From the NCBI RefSeq assembly GCF_022539505.1, contig NC_061512.1, positions 250,186,510 through 250,250,509 of the forward strand: a DNA stretch of 64,000 bases. Direction: 5' to 3'. Of the stretch, positions 1 through 11,060 are shown piece by piece. The position numbers and the translations under genes were made by a program. The first letter of the stretch is position 1; every line of letters starts with the position of its first letter. The notes beneath the pieces are model-generated. The model was not told the DNA's origin, searched no databases, and saw only the letters and a program-made list of their open reading frames with translations. This stretch comes from Lolium rigidum (Eukaryota; Streptophyta; Magnoliopsida; Poales; Poaceae).

Positions 1-107
1 GTCTGAAGATGGAGATAACGAATGTTCAAAATGTTTCGGCCGCCGGCTACCCGCTTAGGCCGGCAGTCGACAGCCGAAAGCCGGCAAGAAGAAAGGAAAA
101 GACTTAC

Positions 108-2933
108 CCGCCAAGCCGCGTTCAAGGGCGCTAATCTCCGACACCCAGCGCTTGGCGGTTTTCGTCAGCTCGTTGGACTTGGAGATCACCTCGTTGTGGA
201 GCGCCAGGCGCTGCTTCTCCACCTCCTCCAGCCGCTTGCTGAGGTCGTCCGCCTCCTTCCGCCCGACCTGCTTCGCAGCCTCGAGCTCGATGACGTCGCT
301 GGACTCGAGCCGGCACAGCCGCTCCAGCTCCCCGTTCGTTTCCAGCGCCTTGGCAGCTACGGCCTTGGCCTCCTTGTCGGTCTCGGCGCGCTGCGCGCGG
401 GCGACTCGGAGGTCCTCCTCCAGCTGAGGGACCCGGGCGGCGACAGCTGCAAGTGCGAGCCGTTAGCCGGATGAACCAAAAAGCAAGGAAACAACAAGGC
501 AAAAGAAGAAATCATAACTTTGGCGGCCTCCAGCTCGCGAGCCATCTCGGCCCGCTCGATCTTGGCCTTGTGGTAGCTGGCTACCAGCCGGTTGTAGAGG
601 GCGGTCCGCTTGCCATCGACCGCCTGAAAGAAAAAAGAGTGTAAGCATCCAAACGAAACCCAGACCGGCTTCGGGCAGCCGGCCCATGCTTTGGAGGGCT
701 ACCAGGATAATACCAAAATTACAAAAAAGCAACACAGATGCAACTAACCTTGCTGGCCGTCTCCAGCCGTGCCAGGCGGCTGTCAGTCTCAGCGGCCGCG
801 TTCTTGGCAAAGGCGCGGAAGCTGGAGAAGAACATCTCCATGGACGCCCGGCCCCGGCTTCCTTCTCGGCTGGTCACTTCGCTGGCGTCAGTGCGGCACC
901 AGTCCTTCTCCATCGTGCCGGCTGAGCCGAGGCTGGAGTCGGAGGCGGATACGACGTTCAACAGCGTGGCAGCCGGAGAAACGTGGAGGTTGATCAGTGG
1001 CTCCTCCGGCTCCTCAGGCGCCTGCGCCGGCCCCTTCGCCTTCACCAGCGCCATATCATCGGCACCAGCCAGCCGCGCCGACTCTTGGCTGGTCGGCTCC
1101 TCCCTTGCCGGCTCGGAAGCTGGAGGCGGCGTGCTTGACCCACCGGACCGGCGGGGTTGGTAGTTTCTGGCGGCGGCGGCGTGGTGTCGGGGATGCCGTC
1201 AAGATCGACGATGTCAGGCGCCGGCCTGCTGGCTCCAGTTGGCGCCGCGGCCCTGCCGGGTCCGGCCGCAGGATCTATGAGCCGGCTGCGGCGCGGGAAC
1301 AGATCGTCTATGGAGGGTTGGCCGGCGCGGCGAACCGGCTCGCCCCGAGAGCTGGAGGCGGATGCACCTGGCGAAGGTGCAGCTGAAGAAAGGCCCGCCC
1401 TGTAGCAGGCGGTGGGACGATTGGTGGCGTGCGCGAGCGTGGTGGAGGTTGCGGAGTCGGCTCCCTCCTCCGCCGCTGCAGCGGCGACTCCGCTCCAGGG
1501 GCCGGGCCGGAGCCGGCACCCTTAGAAAACTTAATGGCGGCCCTGAAGCGCAAAAACAGAAAGAAAATAAGCAAGAAAGGAAAGAAAAGGAATCAAACAA
1601 GTTATAAGGGAGAAAGCCTACCCAGCTGCTTCCGGAACCGCCTTCGGACCTGCCCGACGCTGTTTCTTCTCCTTCGATTCGAGCCGGGCGGTGCTCCGCT
1701 CGGTCGGCCGCTTCCGCCCCTGGGGCGCGGCCGTAGAGGATGAGGAGGTTGCAGGCGGCCTCGCCGCCAGTGGCACCGCGAGGATTGGTGCCGAAGAGGT
1801 CGGCATGTCCGCCTTCGGCTCCTCCTCGAGCGGCTGCGGAGATGGCGGCGGGTCGTCGTGCCCCTGGTTGGCCGCGTCCGGGTTCACGTCGTCGCCGACT
1901 TGATCAGCCGGGTCGACATGGTCGGGCACCCAGTCCTTGTGCGCCAGGTCGCTGTCCTCGGCCAGCTGCCGGTCGAAGGTCTGCAGCAACAAACAGTAAG
2001 ATAAGCCGGCTTCGCAGCCGCAAGCCGGAACTCAGCCAAAAAGAAAAAGGAAAAAACTTACCGTCGGCGGCAGCTCGCTCCGGTAGTAGGGCTCCAACCG
2101 CTAGTTCCAGTTGTCCGGAAACTTCTCCTGGGAGATGGCGTTGACCCGCATGGCGACCTGGGCCTTGGTGAGCTCCAGTTTCGATGTCCAGGTCGGGTCA
2201 AACCGGCTGGACATGTGACAAATCTTGTGGGCGCGTGCCTGCAGCGGCAGCACCCGGCGGGCGGCGTAGCAGCAAAGAAGATCGGCTGCGCATAGCCGCT
2301 CGCGAGTGACGCAGTCGTGGAGATAACTCCAGAGGGCGTTCACCTCCGCCTCCAGGTCCACCGGCTTGTAATTGGTGCCCCAGTTCTTGCGGGCAGTCGA
2401 CGGCTCCGGGTAGTATTCCGGCACGTTTACCCAGTCGAATGTCGGGTTCGCGTTATTCATGTAGAAGAACGACGTCTGCCACTTCTTCACCAAGTCGACC
2501 GTGGGAATCCTCGGGAAGGGCGTGGCGGTGCGAGAATATATGGAGGCGGCCCCGCAGGCTCGCAGGTGGCCGTATGCCGTCTGGGCCTTGAGGTAGAAGA
2601 GCCGACACCAGAACTCAATGTCCGGCCACAGGCGTAGCCCTCCGTGAAGGCCACGAAGCAGCTCAACTGCACGAATTTGTTGGCCGGCAGGTGGTGCGGT
2701 TGAAGGCCGAAGAACTCCAGGAACCGGTGGAAGAAGGGGGAAGCCGACAGCCCAAGCCCGCGGTCGAAGTGCGCCCCGAAGACGACGCACTCGCCAGGCT
2801 CCGGCTTGGGCTCCACCTCCGTCCGCGGAGCGCGCGTAATCACCTGCTGCGGGATCCGGCAGAGGCGGACAAGGCAGTTGATGTCTTCATCTGTCATGTA
2901 CGACCCCTCCCACGAGCCGCTGGGGAGCGCCAT
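108..2933 (-). pseudogene. Antisense gene of element A (PF04195-like domain plus coiled coil), multi-exon, broken
   Basis: Minus-strand spliced gene carried by element A. The likely start is the ATG at 2933, giving MALPSGSWEGSYMTDEDIN. Exon 1 (about 2933-2062) encodes the 'putative gypsy type transposon' type domain, with FDRGLGL, FFGLQPHHLPAN, WQTSFFYMNN and RRVLPLQARAHKI, matching D-right and H. It is broken by a frame change near 2635 and a TAG at 2101-2103. Intron 1981-2061 has GTAAG and CTGCAG ends. Exon 1622-1980 is acidic and proline/serine rich. Exon 108-446 is open for 113 codons, rich in E, A, K and R with heptad spacing, and is bounded by CTTGCAG and GTAAG, so it should form a coiled coil. 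Molecular function is unknown. The gene continues beyond position 1. Confidence 0.7.
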
Positions 2934-3245
2934 GGCCGCCGTCGAGGAAGAAGAAGAAGAGGAGGTCCAAGAAAAAGAGAAGGGCGATGAAGAGCCGCTC
3001 GGCGAAGGGGAACGCGGCGGCGGCGAGCGTACCGTTGACACGCGAGGTCCCGTGGCGCCGGGTTGGTTAAGCTGAGGTCGAGGATCGGCGGAGGAGCTTC
3101 GCCGCAACCGGTCGCTGGAGTTCGCCAGGGATTCACCGGTGAAACTTATCGGGAACGGCGAGGAGCTCGAGCGCAGGAGAGAAGCAGAGCCTAGGCGCGA
3201 GGAAGAAGAATGGTGCGGAGGGCCGCCTCAGTACCGCTCCGCCCG

Positions 3246-3253
3246 CATTTATA
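3246..3253 (-). promoter_or_regulatory. TATA-like box upstream of the antisense gene of A
   Basis: TATAAATG on the minus strand lies about 310 bases upstream of the ATG at 2933, in a GC-rich setting. B, D-right and H have comparable boxes upstream of their antisense genes. This suggests the antisense gene has its own Pol II promoter. Function is inferred. Confidence 0.45.
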
Positions 3254-3767
3254 GGCGCCCGGGGCAGGCCAAGTGGCGGACGTGGGCTGCGGTGCGTGAA
3301 TTTACTACACCACGTTCGCGCCCACGTCGCCCAACGGTTACTTGTAACGGCCTGCCACGACGCCCACTTCCGCAAAGGATCCGGAGGGAGCATTGACATG
3401 ACCATACGAAGGGACACAACAGTACATCCGTTAGAGCCGGTCAAGTCGGACGCTGGGCCCGAGGCGGTGGAAACTCCGGCGCGCCCAAGCCGCAGCCGGA
3501 CGATTTCTCCAATCTAGCCCAGATTCTCGCAGCAAGGCGGAGACAACTCCAACACTCTTAAAAAACAAAACCGTGCAAACAAAGTGGCGTCCGGCTGAAG
3601 AGCAGATGGATGAAGCAAGGCGGATGAGGGCGCAGCCGGCTGAATGTAAATTCTCAGTCGGCCCCTCCAGTGCTATCTGAAGACGATTCAGGGATCAAAG
3701 TTTAAACGTCCAGGAAAACCTGCCTAGGTCCCTCTCTACGCAGGACCTTGCCAGCTTCGGGGGCCAA

Positions 3768-4644
3768 TGTCGGGGGGAAGACCCCGGGTAGGGCAATAGA
3801 CGAGGAACAGCTGGCTCTGGGCCGGCTGGCCCGCGGCAAAGGCCGGCTGAGGAGCAGCCAGCTGGAGCCGTGGCTGGCTGACCTGGGAGCCGGCTGGCTC
3901 ATAGTCTTAGTCGGTCTGGCCACGGCCGTCTGCGCTGTGGCTAGGCCGGCTTCTACAAGCCATATCCGACTGGGTTGTCTCACCCCTGACCGACTCGAGG
4001 CCGGCGAGCCTTGCAGGAGAAGGAAATGGATAGGTGATCCGGGTGCAAAGGTCCACGCTGACCTCATCTCCCGTAAAGCAAGGGGCACTGTGGAGGAACA
4101 GTGCCCCCCGACTCCGACAGGCCATCATGGCTCAAGCTGCGCCATTATGCTACAGGCCCTCGATAGCGACAGCTCCATACCGCTGACCTTGGCAGCGACA
4201 AGACCGGCCGCTACGCCTCAATGGCCGCTGACGTGGGCGCCTCGGGAAGGAGTAGGCAGCAAGAGCCGGCGCAGTCGGCCACTAGGTCTTAGGGACTTCT
4301 ATGTAAAGTGCCAGCGCCTATATAAGCTGCACTACCCCCTCTCGTGCAGGGGATTGATCAATCCTTACTCATTTCTAGTCTAAGAGCTGCCATGTGAGAG
4401 AGACCATCGTCTTCCTTAGCCTCCTAGGAGGAGCCGGATACAGCTCTAGGAGCACCACTGTACTGTGATATTGCTTATACACTCATAGCAGGAGTAGAGG
4501 TGTTACCTCCACCGGAGGGCCTCGAACCTGGGTACGTCGCCGTGTCGCTCGTCCGCATACCCGCATCCGGATACCGCCGTAGATCATATTAGGAACCACT
4601 CTCTTTAGCCACCCTATGGCATATACCGTAACGATACCACGACA
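3768..4644 (+). repeat. 3' LTR of element A
   Basis: 877-bp LTR from TGTCGGGGGG to ACCACGACA. A purine-rich tract (TTCGGGGGCC) lies immediately upstream. The ends match the D/H family, which starts TGTTGGGGG and ends CCACGACGACA. A TATATAAGC promoter box lies near 4319, with the transcript start expected about 30 bases downstream. The U5 half carries the Tat-type phrase around 4490-4540 in which a cleavage region is followed by GGAGGGCCTCGAACCTGGGT. The partner LTR is outside the window, so insertion age cannot be judged. Confidence 0.8.
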
Positions 4645-4790
4645 CCCACTGGAGATGCCCTTATTCGGGACCATCCTATTCGCAACATTTTATTTGAATT
4701 ATGAATCATTTAGTTCAACATGTTTTTTAAGTCTAAAAGCCATACCCCTCACCAAATAAATATAAATTCATAATTCTCGGTCAATCCATC
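4645..4790. other. Short unassigned spacer between elements A and B
   Basis: 146 bp of AT-rich sequence between the end of A's 3' LTR and the end of B's 3' LTR. I see no ORF, LTR end or terminal inverted repeat in it. It may be a remnant of an older insertion host. Confidence 0.5.
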
Positions 4791-5340
4791 TGACGAGGGA
4801 GCTCCTCGACAATGCCCGCTATGAGGGGCTTAGGGTTGACAGTCCTGCAGGTTAACAGTAGACATCGGATACGAAACGAACAGGGAGCGAGATTTACCCA
4901 GGTTCGGGGCCCTCAATGAGGTAAAACCCTTACTCCTGCTTGTCTGATCTTGATTTATCGATGAAAATAGGTTACAATGGGGCAGCCGATAGACTTCTAT
5001 GGTGAACTCGCTGAGAGGCAAGGTTTCTATGGTTTGTGTATTGCTAGATTGTGCTGGTTGCGTAAGTGTGTTCTTCGCCAGGCCCTCTCCTGGCCTTTAT
5101 ATAGGAGGCCAGGTCCCGAGAGTCCTGTCCGAACTCGGCTAGGTTACATCAAGATCTAATCTATCCTTTCCTTTATCTACATCTTCTTTCCTTGTTCGTC
5201 AAGAATTTGTCTTCTTGTAAGTCTTATTTGTTGTAACCGACGTACGGGCCCACCTTGGATCATGTCAATCTTCATGGGCCCCTTGTTGGGCCAAAGGAGG
5301 TAGACCAATGTCGAGTACCCGAAGGGTAATGCCCACATCA
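4791..5340 (-). repeat. 3' LTR of element B
   Basis: 550-bp LTR. On the minus strand it starts TGATGTGGGCATTACCC at 5340 and ends CTCCCTCGTCA at 4791. The minus-strand sequence just before it is CTCGGGGGCTAC, a polypurine tract, which makes this the 3' LTR. A TATATAAAGGCC box lies at about 5096-5106 on the minus strand. It is homologous to J's 5' LTR at 36359-36892 (both contain a GGGCC..AACCTGGGTAAAT-like stretch and the same 3' end). The left flank is CCATC. Confidence 0.85.
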
Positions 5341-6212
5341 GTAGCCCCCGAGTGACTGGCCGAAGTGAAGTTTCGTGCAGGGACCAGTTGAAGAAGATGG
5401 AGTCTTCATGCTCAACACAAAGTTGAAATTGCTTGATATCGGGTGCGCGTCCAGAGCTCCCAATTTGAGTAGCCCCCAATTCTAGGGACTGATGTTTGCA
5501 ACCGTGCATAGACTCAAGTTGTACTACTCGAAGATCTTGTTGTTGATGTTTTTGAACTTTCTTCTTCCGATACTTTGGGTATATCGGGTCCTTTGAGACT
5601 TCAGGTGAAGCCAAACAATTGATTGTTCGTAAGGGATGAAAGTATCGAGTCCAGTTTTATTCGGCAAAACCGATACTGGTTAACTACCAAAGGCAAAACA
5701 TCATTACCCAACTCAGATTCAAGTCTTGGGGCTCGAACCTAGATTTGTTGGAACCTTCGGGTTCGTTCTTCTTTGAATTCCTTCTCTTGTTGATGCCTTT
5801 GTTATTTTTATTGGGTGCGCGTCCAGCGCTCCCGATGGGAGTAGCCCCCGAGTCTATGGAAGACTGTGAATTAGTCATCCATAGGCTTTGTAAGTTGTGT
5901 AGCCAAACGTTCTAGATTCCTTCAAGTGCTACGTTGTACAAGAGCCGATGTCTTTGATGACATCAGTAATGACGTAGAAACTGCCGCAGCTCGATTGACA
6001 GGGCGTGACCTAGCGGGCCCACCATATATCTGCGTGGTCAGTTAGGAAATGACTGGTGCTTGCGCGTTGACCGAGGCGTGTCCTCGATTCCCGTGTGTAG
6101 TGGGGGTACTGGGCCGCCAGTTTCTCTTCCCTCGCGACACGTGTGGACTTAGACTCCCGTCCATTTTCCTTGATGTGGTTTTAGCGGCCAAGATCTATAG
6201 CGACTTTTCCTT
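5341..6212 (-). other. Element B region between antisense gene and 3' LTR, with repeated PPT-like modules
   Basis: No convincing ORF. On the minus strand the motif GGGGGCTAC occurs three times, at 5341-5349 (the tract next to the LTR), 5469-5477 and 5841-5849. The last two sit in a repeated module of about 45 bp that includes GGGTGCGCGTCCAG on the plus strand. The right part is upstream sequence of the plus-strand antisense gene. Confidence 0.6.
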
Positions 6213-6220
6213 TATAAAAA
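6213..6220 (+). promoter_or_regulatory. TATA-like box upstream of the antisense gene of B
   Basis: TATAAAAA on the plus strand, about 130 bases before the ATG at 6345. It is placed as expected for an independent Pol II promoter of the gene that runs opposite to B's pol. Confidence 0.5.
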
Positions 6221-6344
6221 GGGAAGTGTACAGTTTAATCCAGATTACCCCTGCTTCATCGCTTGTCTTCCTCCTTGATTCCAACTCGCCATTGTTACTG
6301 TACTCAAATCCTCGAGGCTCAAGAAAAGGAGCTTCCTCGTCACA

Positions 6345-7984
6345 ATGTGCAAGAAGAGGATCCCCACGTCTTCCGGCATCACTGCGAGCGCCGCTGGTTC
6401 AAGGGCGCCCACCCCCGCGCACAAGTCTGGCACTGCTGCCAAGGACCCTCAATGCGAATGGTCAGCCTCCTCCATCTGTGATGAGAACAAACTGAGGAGC
6501 TTGGGGCTGGTCTCAACCAACGAGAAGGATGTCATCTTCCCAGGTTCCGATTCTCGGCCCAATCCTCCCACTGGCTTCACATTCATGTTTCCGTCGTTTC
6601 TACACCGTGGGCTGTCCCTCCCAGCCCACGAATTTCTTCGGTGCCTCCTCTTTTCCTATGACACTCAGCTCTGGCAGCTGACTCCAAACTCTATCTTGCA
6701 TCTGGCAATTTTCATTACTGTGTGTGAGGCCTTCCTCGGCATCGACCCCCACTGGGGTCTGTGGAGGAAGATATTCTTCATCAAGCGTCACAGTGGAGGT
6801 GGCGGCCCTCATGTTGTTGGAGGAGTCGGCTTCATTGCCCGAAAGGAAGTTAACTGCTTCAACTTCTCGATGAGAGAATCCGTTCAGGGTTGGCGATCGA
6901 AGTGGTTCTACCTCAGGGATCATCCAACTTCGGGCCACCACTCCAATCTGTCGGCATTCGAAGATGTCCCTGAAGAAGTGCCGAAAAATCTTGGCAGAAT
7001 ACCTTGACTGCCGAAGAAAAGGTGATAGTTGATAAGTTGTATGAGAAGGTTCTGCATCTGAAGAATGCCGGGGGCCAAACAATGTGCGGAACTAAAGTCT
7101 CTGCTTTATTTCTGAAGCGTCGCGTCTAGCCAGTGATGTCGAGGAGACATCAAATGTGGTTGTACACTGGCCCCAAAGATGCAACAAGGTTCAACACTGC
7201 AGATCTCACTGGTAAAGAGTTTCTTGATGAAGTTAGGCGTTTGACGCACTTCAGCCAAGAAGACTCTATTTCCTTGACATCATTCTATACCCCGTATGAG
7301 TTTCGTCGTCTTCCTTCCAAGGTGATTCGTGTCGCTTGACTGTTTCATCCGCGATTTATTGTTCGTACTCGATACTGATGTTTTTTCTCTGTCTTGCGAG
7401 GCCTCCACCGTTATAAGGTCCTTTCCTCCTGCACCCGAAACTGGTGTGGCTCCCGAAGATGATGATCTCTCCAGGGATGTCGAAGAAAACGCCGAGGCAG
7501 TCGAAGATAGCGACGCCTCCAAAGGAGATAAGGAAGAGGATGAAGAAGATGGCGCGCCCTTTATTGCCAAACATCGAAGGGCAGCTGCCGATGATTTAAT
7601 TGATATAGCGGAGTCAAGCCCTAGCGAAAAAATGACGATGAAGCTGATCGTAACCTTCTTGACGTGGTAGCTCCCGAAGCTTCGGCTACTCCAGTATCAA
7701 AAAGCCATCAGGTTTCTTTGCTGATGAAGATGATTTGATGTCTAACTCGTAAGAATCTTTTTCTCTATGTCTTGTTGAAATCCTCGGCAATCTATGTCTG
7801 CATAGCTGATGTGATTAATGCTTGTTTACTAGATCTGACGAAGACATGGATCCTCCTCCGTCAAAGAAGGCGAAGATCAGCTCCGAGAAGACGGTATCGA
7901 CAAGGGTAGAAGTGCTAGTATCTTCTTAAGAAGCACTGATTGTTCCTCCGCTGCCGAAAAGGACACTGACGAAGCAACAATTGT
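6345..7984 (+). pseudogene. Antisense gene of element B (PF04195-like domain), multi-exon, 3' end deleted
   Basis: Plus-strand gene lying antisense to B. Exon 1 runs from the ATG at 6345 to about 7321 and encodes a PF04195-like region: FPSFLHRGLSLPAHEF, FLGIDPHWGLWRKIFFIKRH and GWRSKWFYLRDH. It carries a frame change at about 7004 and a TAG at 7128-7130. A donor-like GT follows SK at about 7322. An acceptor-like CTTGCGAG at about 7398 precedes an acidic exon rich in E and D (EENAEAVEDSD, GDKEEDEEDGAPF). At about 7985 the sequence switches without warning into B's integrase on the opposite strand, so the coiled-coil exons and the integrase C-terminal half were deleted together. The role of this protein is not established. 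Confidence 0.65.
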
Positions 7985-8404
7985 TCCTCCAGTGAACTTG
8001 TCGACTTCGACTAATAGATAAGTATGTCTTAATGGCGGAGATTTCGGCATTGGCCCGAGTTGGTCGAGTTCCCATTGCGCAAAGGGACATGCAAGAGGTA
8101 TGCTCATAAGGTCCATGGCTGGGGCGTGCGGTTTCGGCGCAAAGCGTTGACAGGGATCCAATTTCATGACTAGTTCCCTGGCATATACTGCTGCTGTTGG
8201 CCAATAGAAATCAGATCTGAAGGCTTTGGCTACGAGTGATCGACTACTTGCGTGGTGGCCGCAAGTACCTTTGTGTATTTCTCGTAGCAAGGCCTTTCCA
8301 TCCTCAAGCGCGATGCACCGTTGAAATATTCCGGATATACTTCATTCGTAGAGTTCGCATGCTACCACTGCGTACGCCTTAGAGCAGCGCACAATGCGTC
8401 GTCG
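7985..8404 (-). pseudogene. Element B integrase, N-terminal half only
   Basis: Minus-strand continuation of pol. It shows the zinc-binding HHCC region (HKGTCGHHASSRSLVAKAF, then DPCQRFAPKP, where the first C of the CxxC is lost) and the start of the catalytic core (FAQWELDQLGPMP, TYLLVEVDKFT). The second Asp and the Glu of the D,D-35-E triad are absent, because a deletion joins this point to the antisense gene at about 7985. J's integrase (40595-41739) is the intact comparison. This copy cannot encode a functional integrase. Confidence 0.8.
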
Positions 8405-9753
8405 TCAGGAAGTTCCTGCCGAAGTAAGTATGCAAGGAAAGGCTTGGTCCAAACAGGCTCGAGGAGCAGAACTTGTTGGCTTGGGCCAGTCGGTAGCCGA
8501 CTTTATGGGGGGTGCTGAAGTTTTAACTTTGATAGATCGCTGGTTAATTACTTCATAGAAAACTCCGTCTGGAATCGTAGAGCATGTGGAGCCGATGTTT
8601 GCCAAAGTGTCTGCTTCTTCATTGCTGGCTCTGCCGATATGTTTCAGTTACAACCTTCAAATTTTGCTTCCATCGATTGGTACATTTCGCGGTAAGCAAT
8701 CATATTGTCGCTGACTGCATCGCATAGATTCATCGACTGCTGGACAACGAGGTTTGAATCTCCATAAATATCCACGCGTGTGGCACCGCATGCTTTGGCC
8801 ATACGCATGCCATGCAACAATGCCTCATATTCTGCTTTCTTGTTTGTTGGAAGCGGGACGTTCATCCTTTTTTTGCGAAAAGAAGATATTCCATTAATGC
8901 CACGATCTTACAGATAGGTCCAGAAACAAAATAAGATTACAGATCAGTACAGCCTGGACCCCGACGACCAAGACGAGAAGACGGCGGGCCGCTGCCATTA
9001 CTCCACAAACGCCATGGAAACGGAGCACTCCCTCAGTAGCGGGGTAGTCGAACTTCACCGGCTCCGAAGAGCTAACGCCTCGAATCACCAGCGCAGTCGC
9101 GCAGCACCTCTTGAACATCTTCAACAACTTCAACAGCACCCGGATCCACCGCTCCTCGGACTCCGGCGAGGGAAGGGCACGCACAACAACTCCGACGACC
9201 TGCAAGCGTGGATAAGGCAGCAGATCCACGACCGAACTCCACAGAGTTCCACCGCCGGAGCGGAAAATCGCCGCCGCAAAACATCACTCTGGTCGCGCCG
9301 CCAACTCCCCGACGCCGCCGGCTGGTGACCTACACAACTCTACGCTATGTACACATCGGGATCCGAAGGCCCCCCACCCTCCCGGCGCCGAAGCGGCCAC
9401 CGGAGGGAGAGGGACCCGACGAATTACCGACGGCGAGGTGGATTGGCCGGTGGTTTTCAGAAATCGCCCCCTTCGACACTGTAGCGGGGAAGGGGATGAG
9501 GTCCAGGTCCTCTCGGGAAGTTCATCCTTAATACATACTTCATCTTGTCGTCTTTAGGTGATATGAGTACTACCCCCACGCCAGCACCCATGTTTCGCTT
9601 TGATACATCAAAGTACATGGTCCATGCACCCGACATATCAGGAGCAGCCGGTGTTTGTAACTGAATCCAATCAACGAAGAAATCTGGGAGGACTTGAGAC
9701 TTGATGGATCTTCGGTTGACATATGAAATATCGTGTGGTGCCAGCTCTATGGC
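8405..9753 (-). pseudogene. Element B second (archaeal-type) RNase H and linker, interrupted by a retroposon
   Basis: Minus-strand pol section after the RT-linked RNase H. The 5' part (9753-9530) encodes the PDMSGAWTMYFD region. The rest resumes at 8865 with KKAEYEALLHGMRMAKACG, YGDSNLVVQQ, and a linker ending before the integrase. The catalytic acidic residues (D in YFD, E in AEYEALL, D in YGDSN) are visible but split by the 8870-9513 insertion. A second RNase H of this type downstream of RT is a hallmark of the Tat lineage. A stop follows GRVSH at 9751-9753. Confidence 0.75.
8870..9513 (-). mobile_element. Non-LTR-type retroposon (LINE 3' end or SINE-like) inserted in B
   Basis: 644-bp insertion within the RNase H coding region of B. 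It is flanked by an imperfect 16-bp direct repeat (8854-8869 and 9514-9529, one mismatch), whose core is GTTCATCCTT on the plus strand. On the minus strand the insert ends in a short A tract after CTTCTTTTCGC, as expected for target-primed reverse transcription. The 5' two thirds are GC rich and the 3' end AT rich. I found no RT domain and no clear Pol III A/B boxes. It could be a 5'-truncated LINE, a SINE or a processed transcript copy. Confidence 0.65.
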
Positions 9754-11060
9754 CTAGTGAGATACTCGACCTGTTGCATCCGGATTGGTGAGTATGTTCT
9801 TCAGCGAAGCGTCTGTGACGACGATAATCGGATGCTCTGCAAAATAGTACTGCAGCTTTTGTGCTCTCATCCATACAGCATATGCCAACTTCTGATAATG
9901 TGAGTATCGTTGTTTGGCTGGCGTGAGTATTTCGCTGAGATAGTAGACGGGACGATGTACGCCGTGGATTTTCACTGTTTCCTCACGTTCAACCACTAGC
10001 ACGGTGTTGACCACTCGACTTGTGGCGGTGATGTAAAGTAGCATTGGTTCCCTATCATGCGGGCTGACGAGAACTGGGGAAGTCGACAGGACTTTCTTGA
10101 GGTTGTCGAATGCGTCCTCTGCTTCTGTGGTCCACTTGAACTTTTCTGATTTATTCATCAGTTGATAGAAGGGTAGTAATTTTTCTCCCAGCTTAGCGAT
10201 GAATCTGGTAAGAGCTGCCACTCCCCGTGCCAATTGTTGCACCTGCTGCAAGTTTCTTGGTGGTTCCATGTCAAGGACGGCCTTAATTTTGAGGGGGCTG
10301 GCTTCGATCCCCCAAGCAGATATAGAGTACCCGAGTACTTGGCCCCCGGGCACCCCGAAGAAGCATTTCTTTGGGTTCAACTTCATTTTGTAACGATCGA
10401 GATTGTCCATGGTTTCACATAGGTCATCGATGAAATGGCGGCGTTTTTGGCGTTGATGACGATGTCTTCCATGTAGACCTCGATAATCCTGCCGATCTGT
10501 TCCTCGAGACAAGCTTGCATACACCGTTGATAGGTTGCACCTGCATTTTTCAATCCCAAGGTCTTGATGTTGTAACAATAGACACCATCGGGTGTAATGA
10601 ACGCTGTTAACTCTTGGTCTTCTTCCTTCACTTTGATTTGGTTGTATCCAGAATAGGCATCGAGGAAAGAGAGGAGATCGCAGCCCGCCTGGAGTCGACT
10701 ATTTGGTCGATATGTGGCAACGGAAAATTGATCCGTCGAGCAATGCTTGTTGAGGCTCGTGAAATCGATGCACATGCGGAGAGCTGTTGTATCCTTCTTC
10801 GGCACCATTACTGGGTTAGCTACCCACTTGGCTTCCTTGAGTTCTCGGATGGACCCAGCCTTCTGGAGCTGATTAACTTCTTCGCTGATGGCCTTACGTT
10901 TAGGTTCCGAAAAGTGACATAGTGTTTGCTGGACATGTTTAGCTTCAGGGTCAACATTGAGGGCATGCTTAGCGAGTTCCCTGGGAATAGCTGGCATGTC
11001 GGATGGCTCCCATGCAAATATTTCCCAATGCTCACGGAGGAACTCGATGAGTGCGCCTTC
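9754..11060 (-). pseudogene. Element B reverse transcriptase and RT-linked RNase H
   Basis: Minus strand. The N-terminal part reads LIEFLREHWEIFAWEPSDMP, then MVPKKDTTALRMCIDFTSLN and LLSFLDAYSGYNQI, with an intact reading frame to about 10430. The catalytic box, YIDD in J, reads YMED here (plus-strand 10470-10482), so the first catalytic Asp of the pair is Glu. A frame change near 10430 separates it from the thumb and RNase H portion (KLNPKKCFFGVPGGQV, ..., KRYSHYQKLAYAVW-like, TDASLKNILTN) ending at 9754. The protein is probably inactive. Confidence 0.85.

Larger units (their letters stand above)
1..4644 (+). mobile_element. Tat-lineage Ty3/gypsy LTR retrotransposon A, 3' portion
   Basis: This is the 3' part of an LTR retrotransposon in plus orientation; its 5' LTR and pol lie outside the window. 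The orientation is set by a purine-rich tract ending about 3765, followed by an LTR that begins TGTCGGGGGG at 3768. The only coding sequence present is on the minus strand. That is the arrangement of the extra antisense gene known from Tat-lineage elements, which lies between pol and the 3' LTR. D-right and H in this window have the same layout. The right flank is CCCAC (4645-4649), so the target duplication cannot be tested without the other end. Confidence 0.8.
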
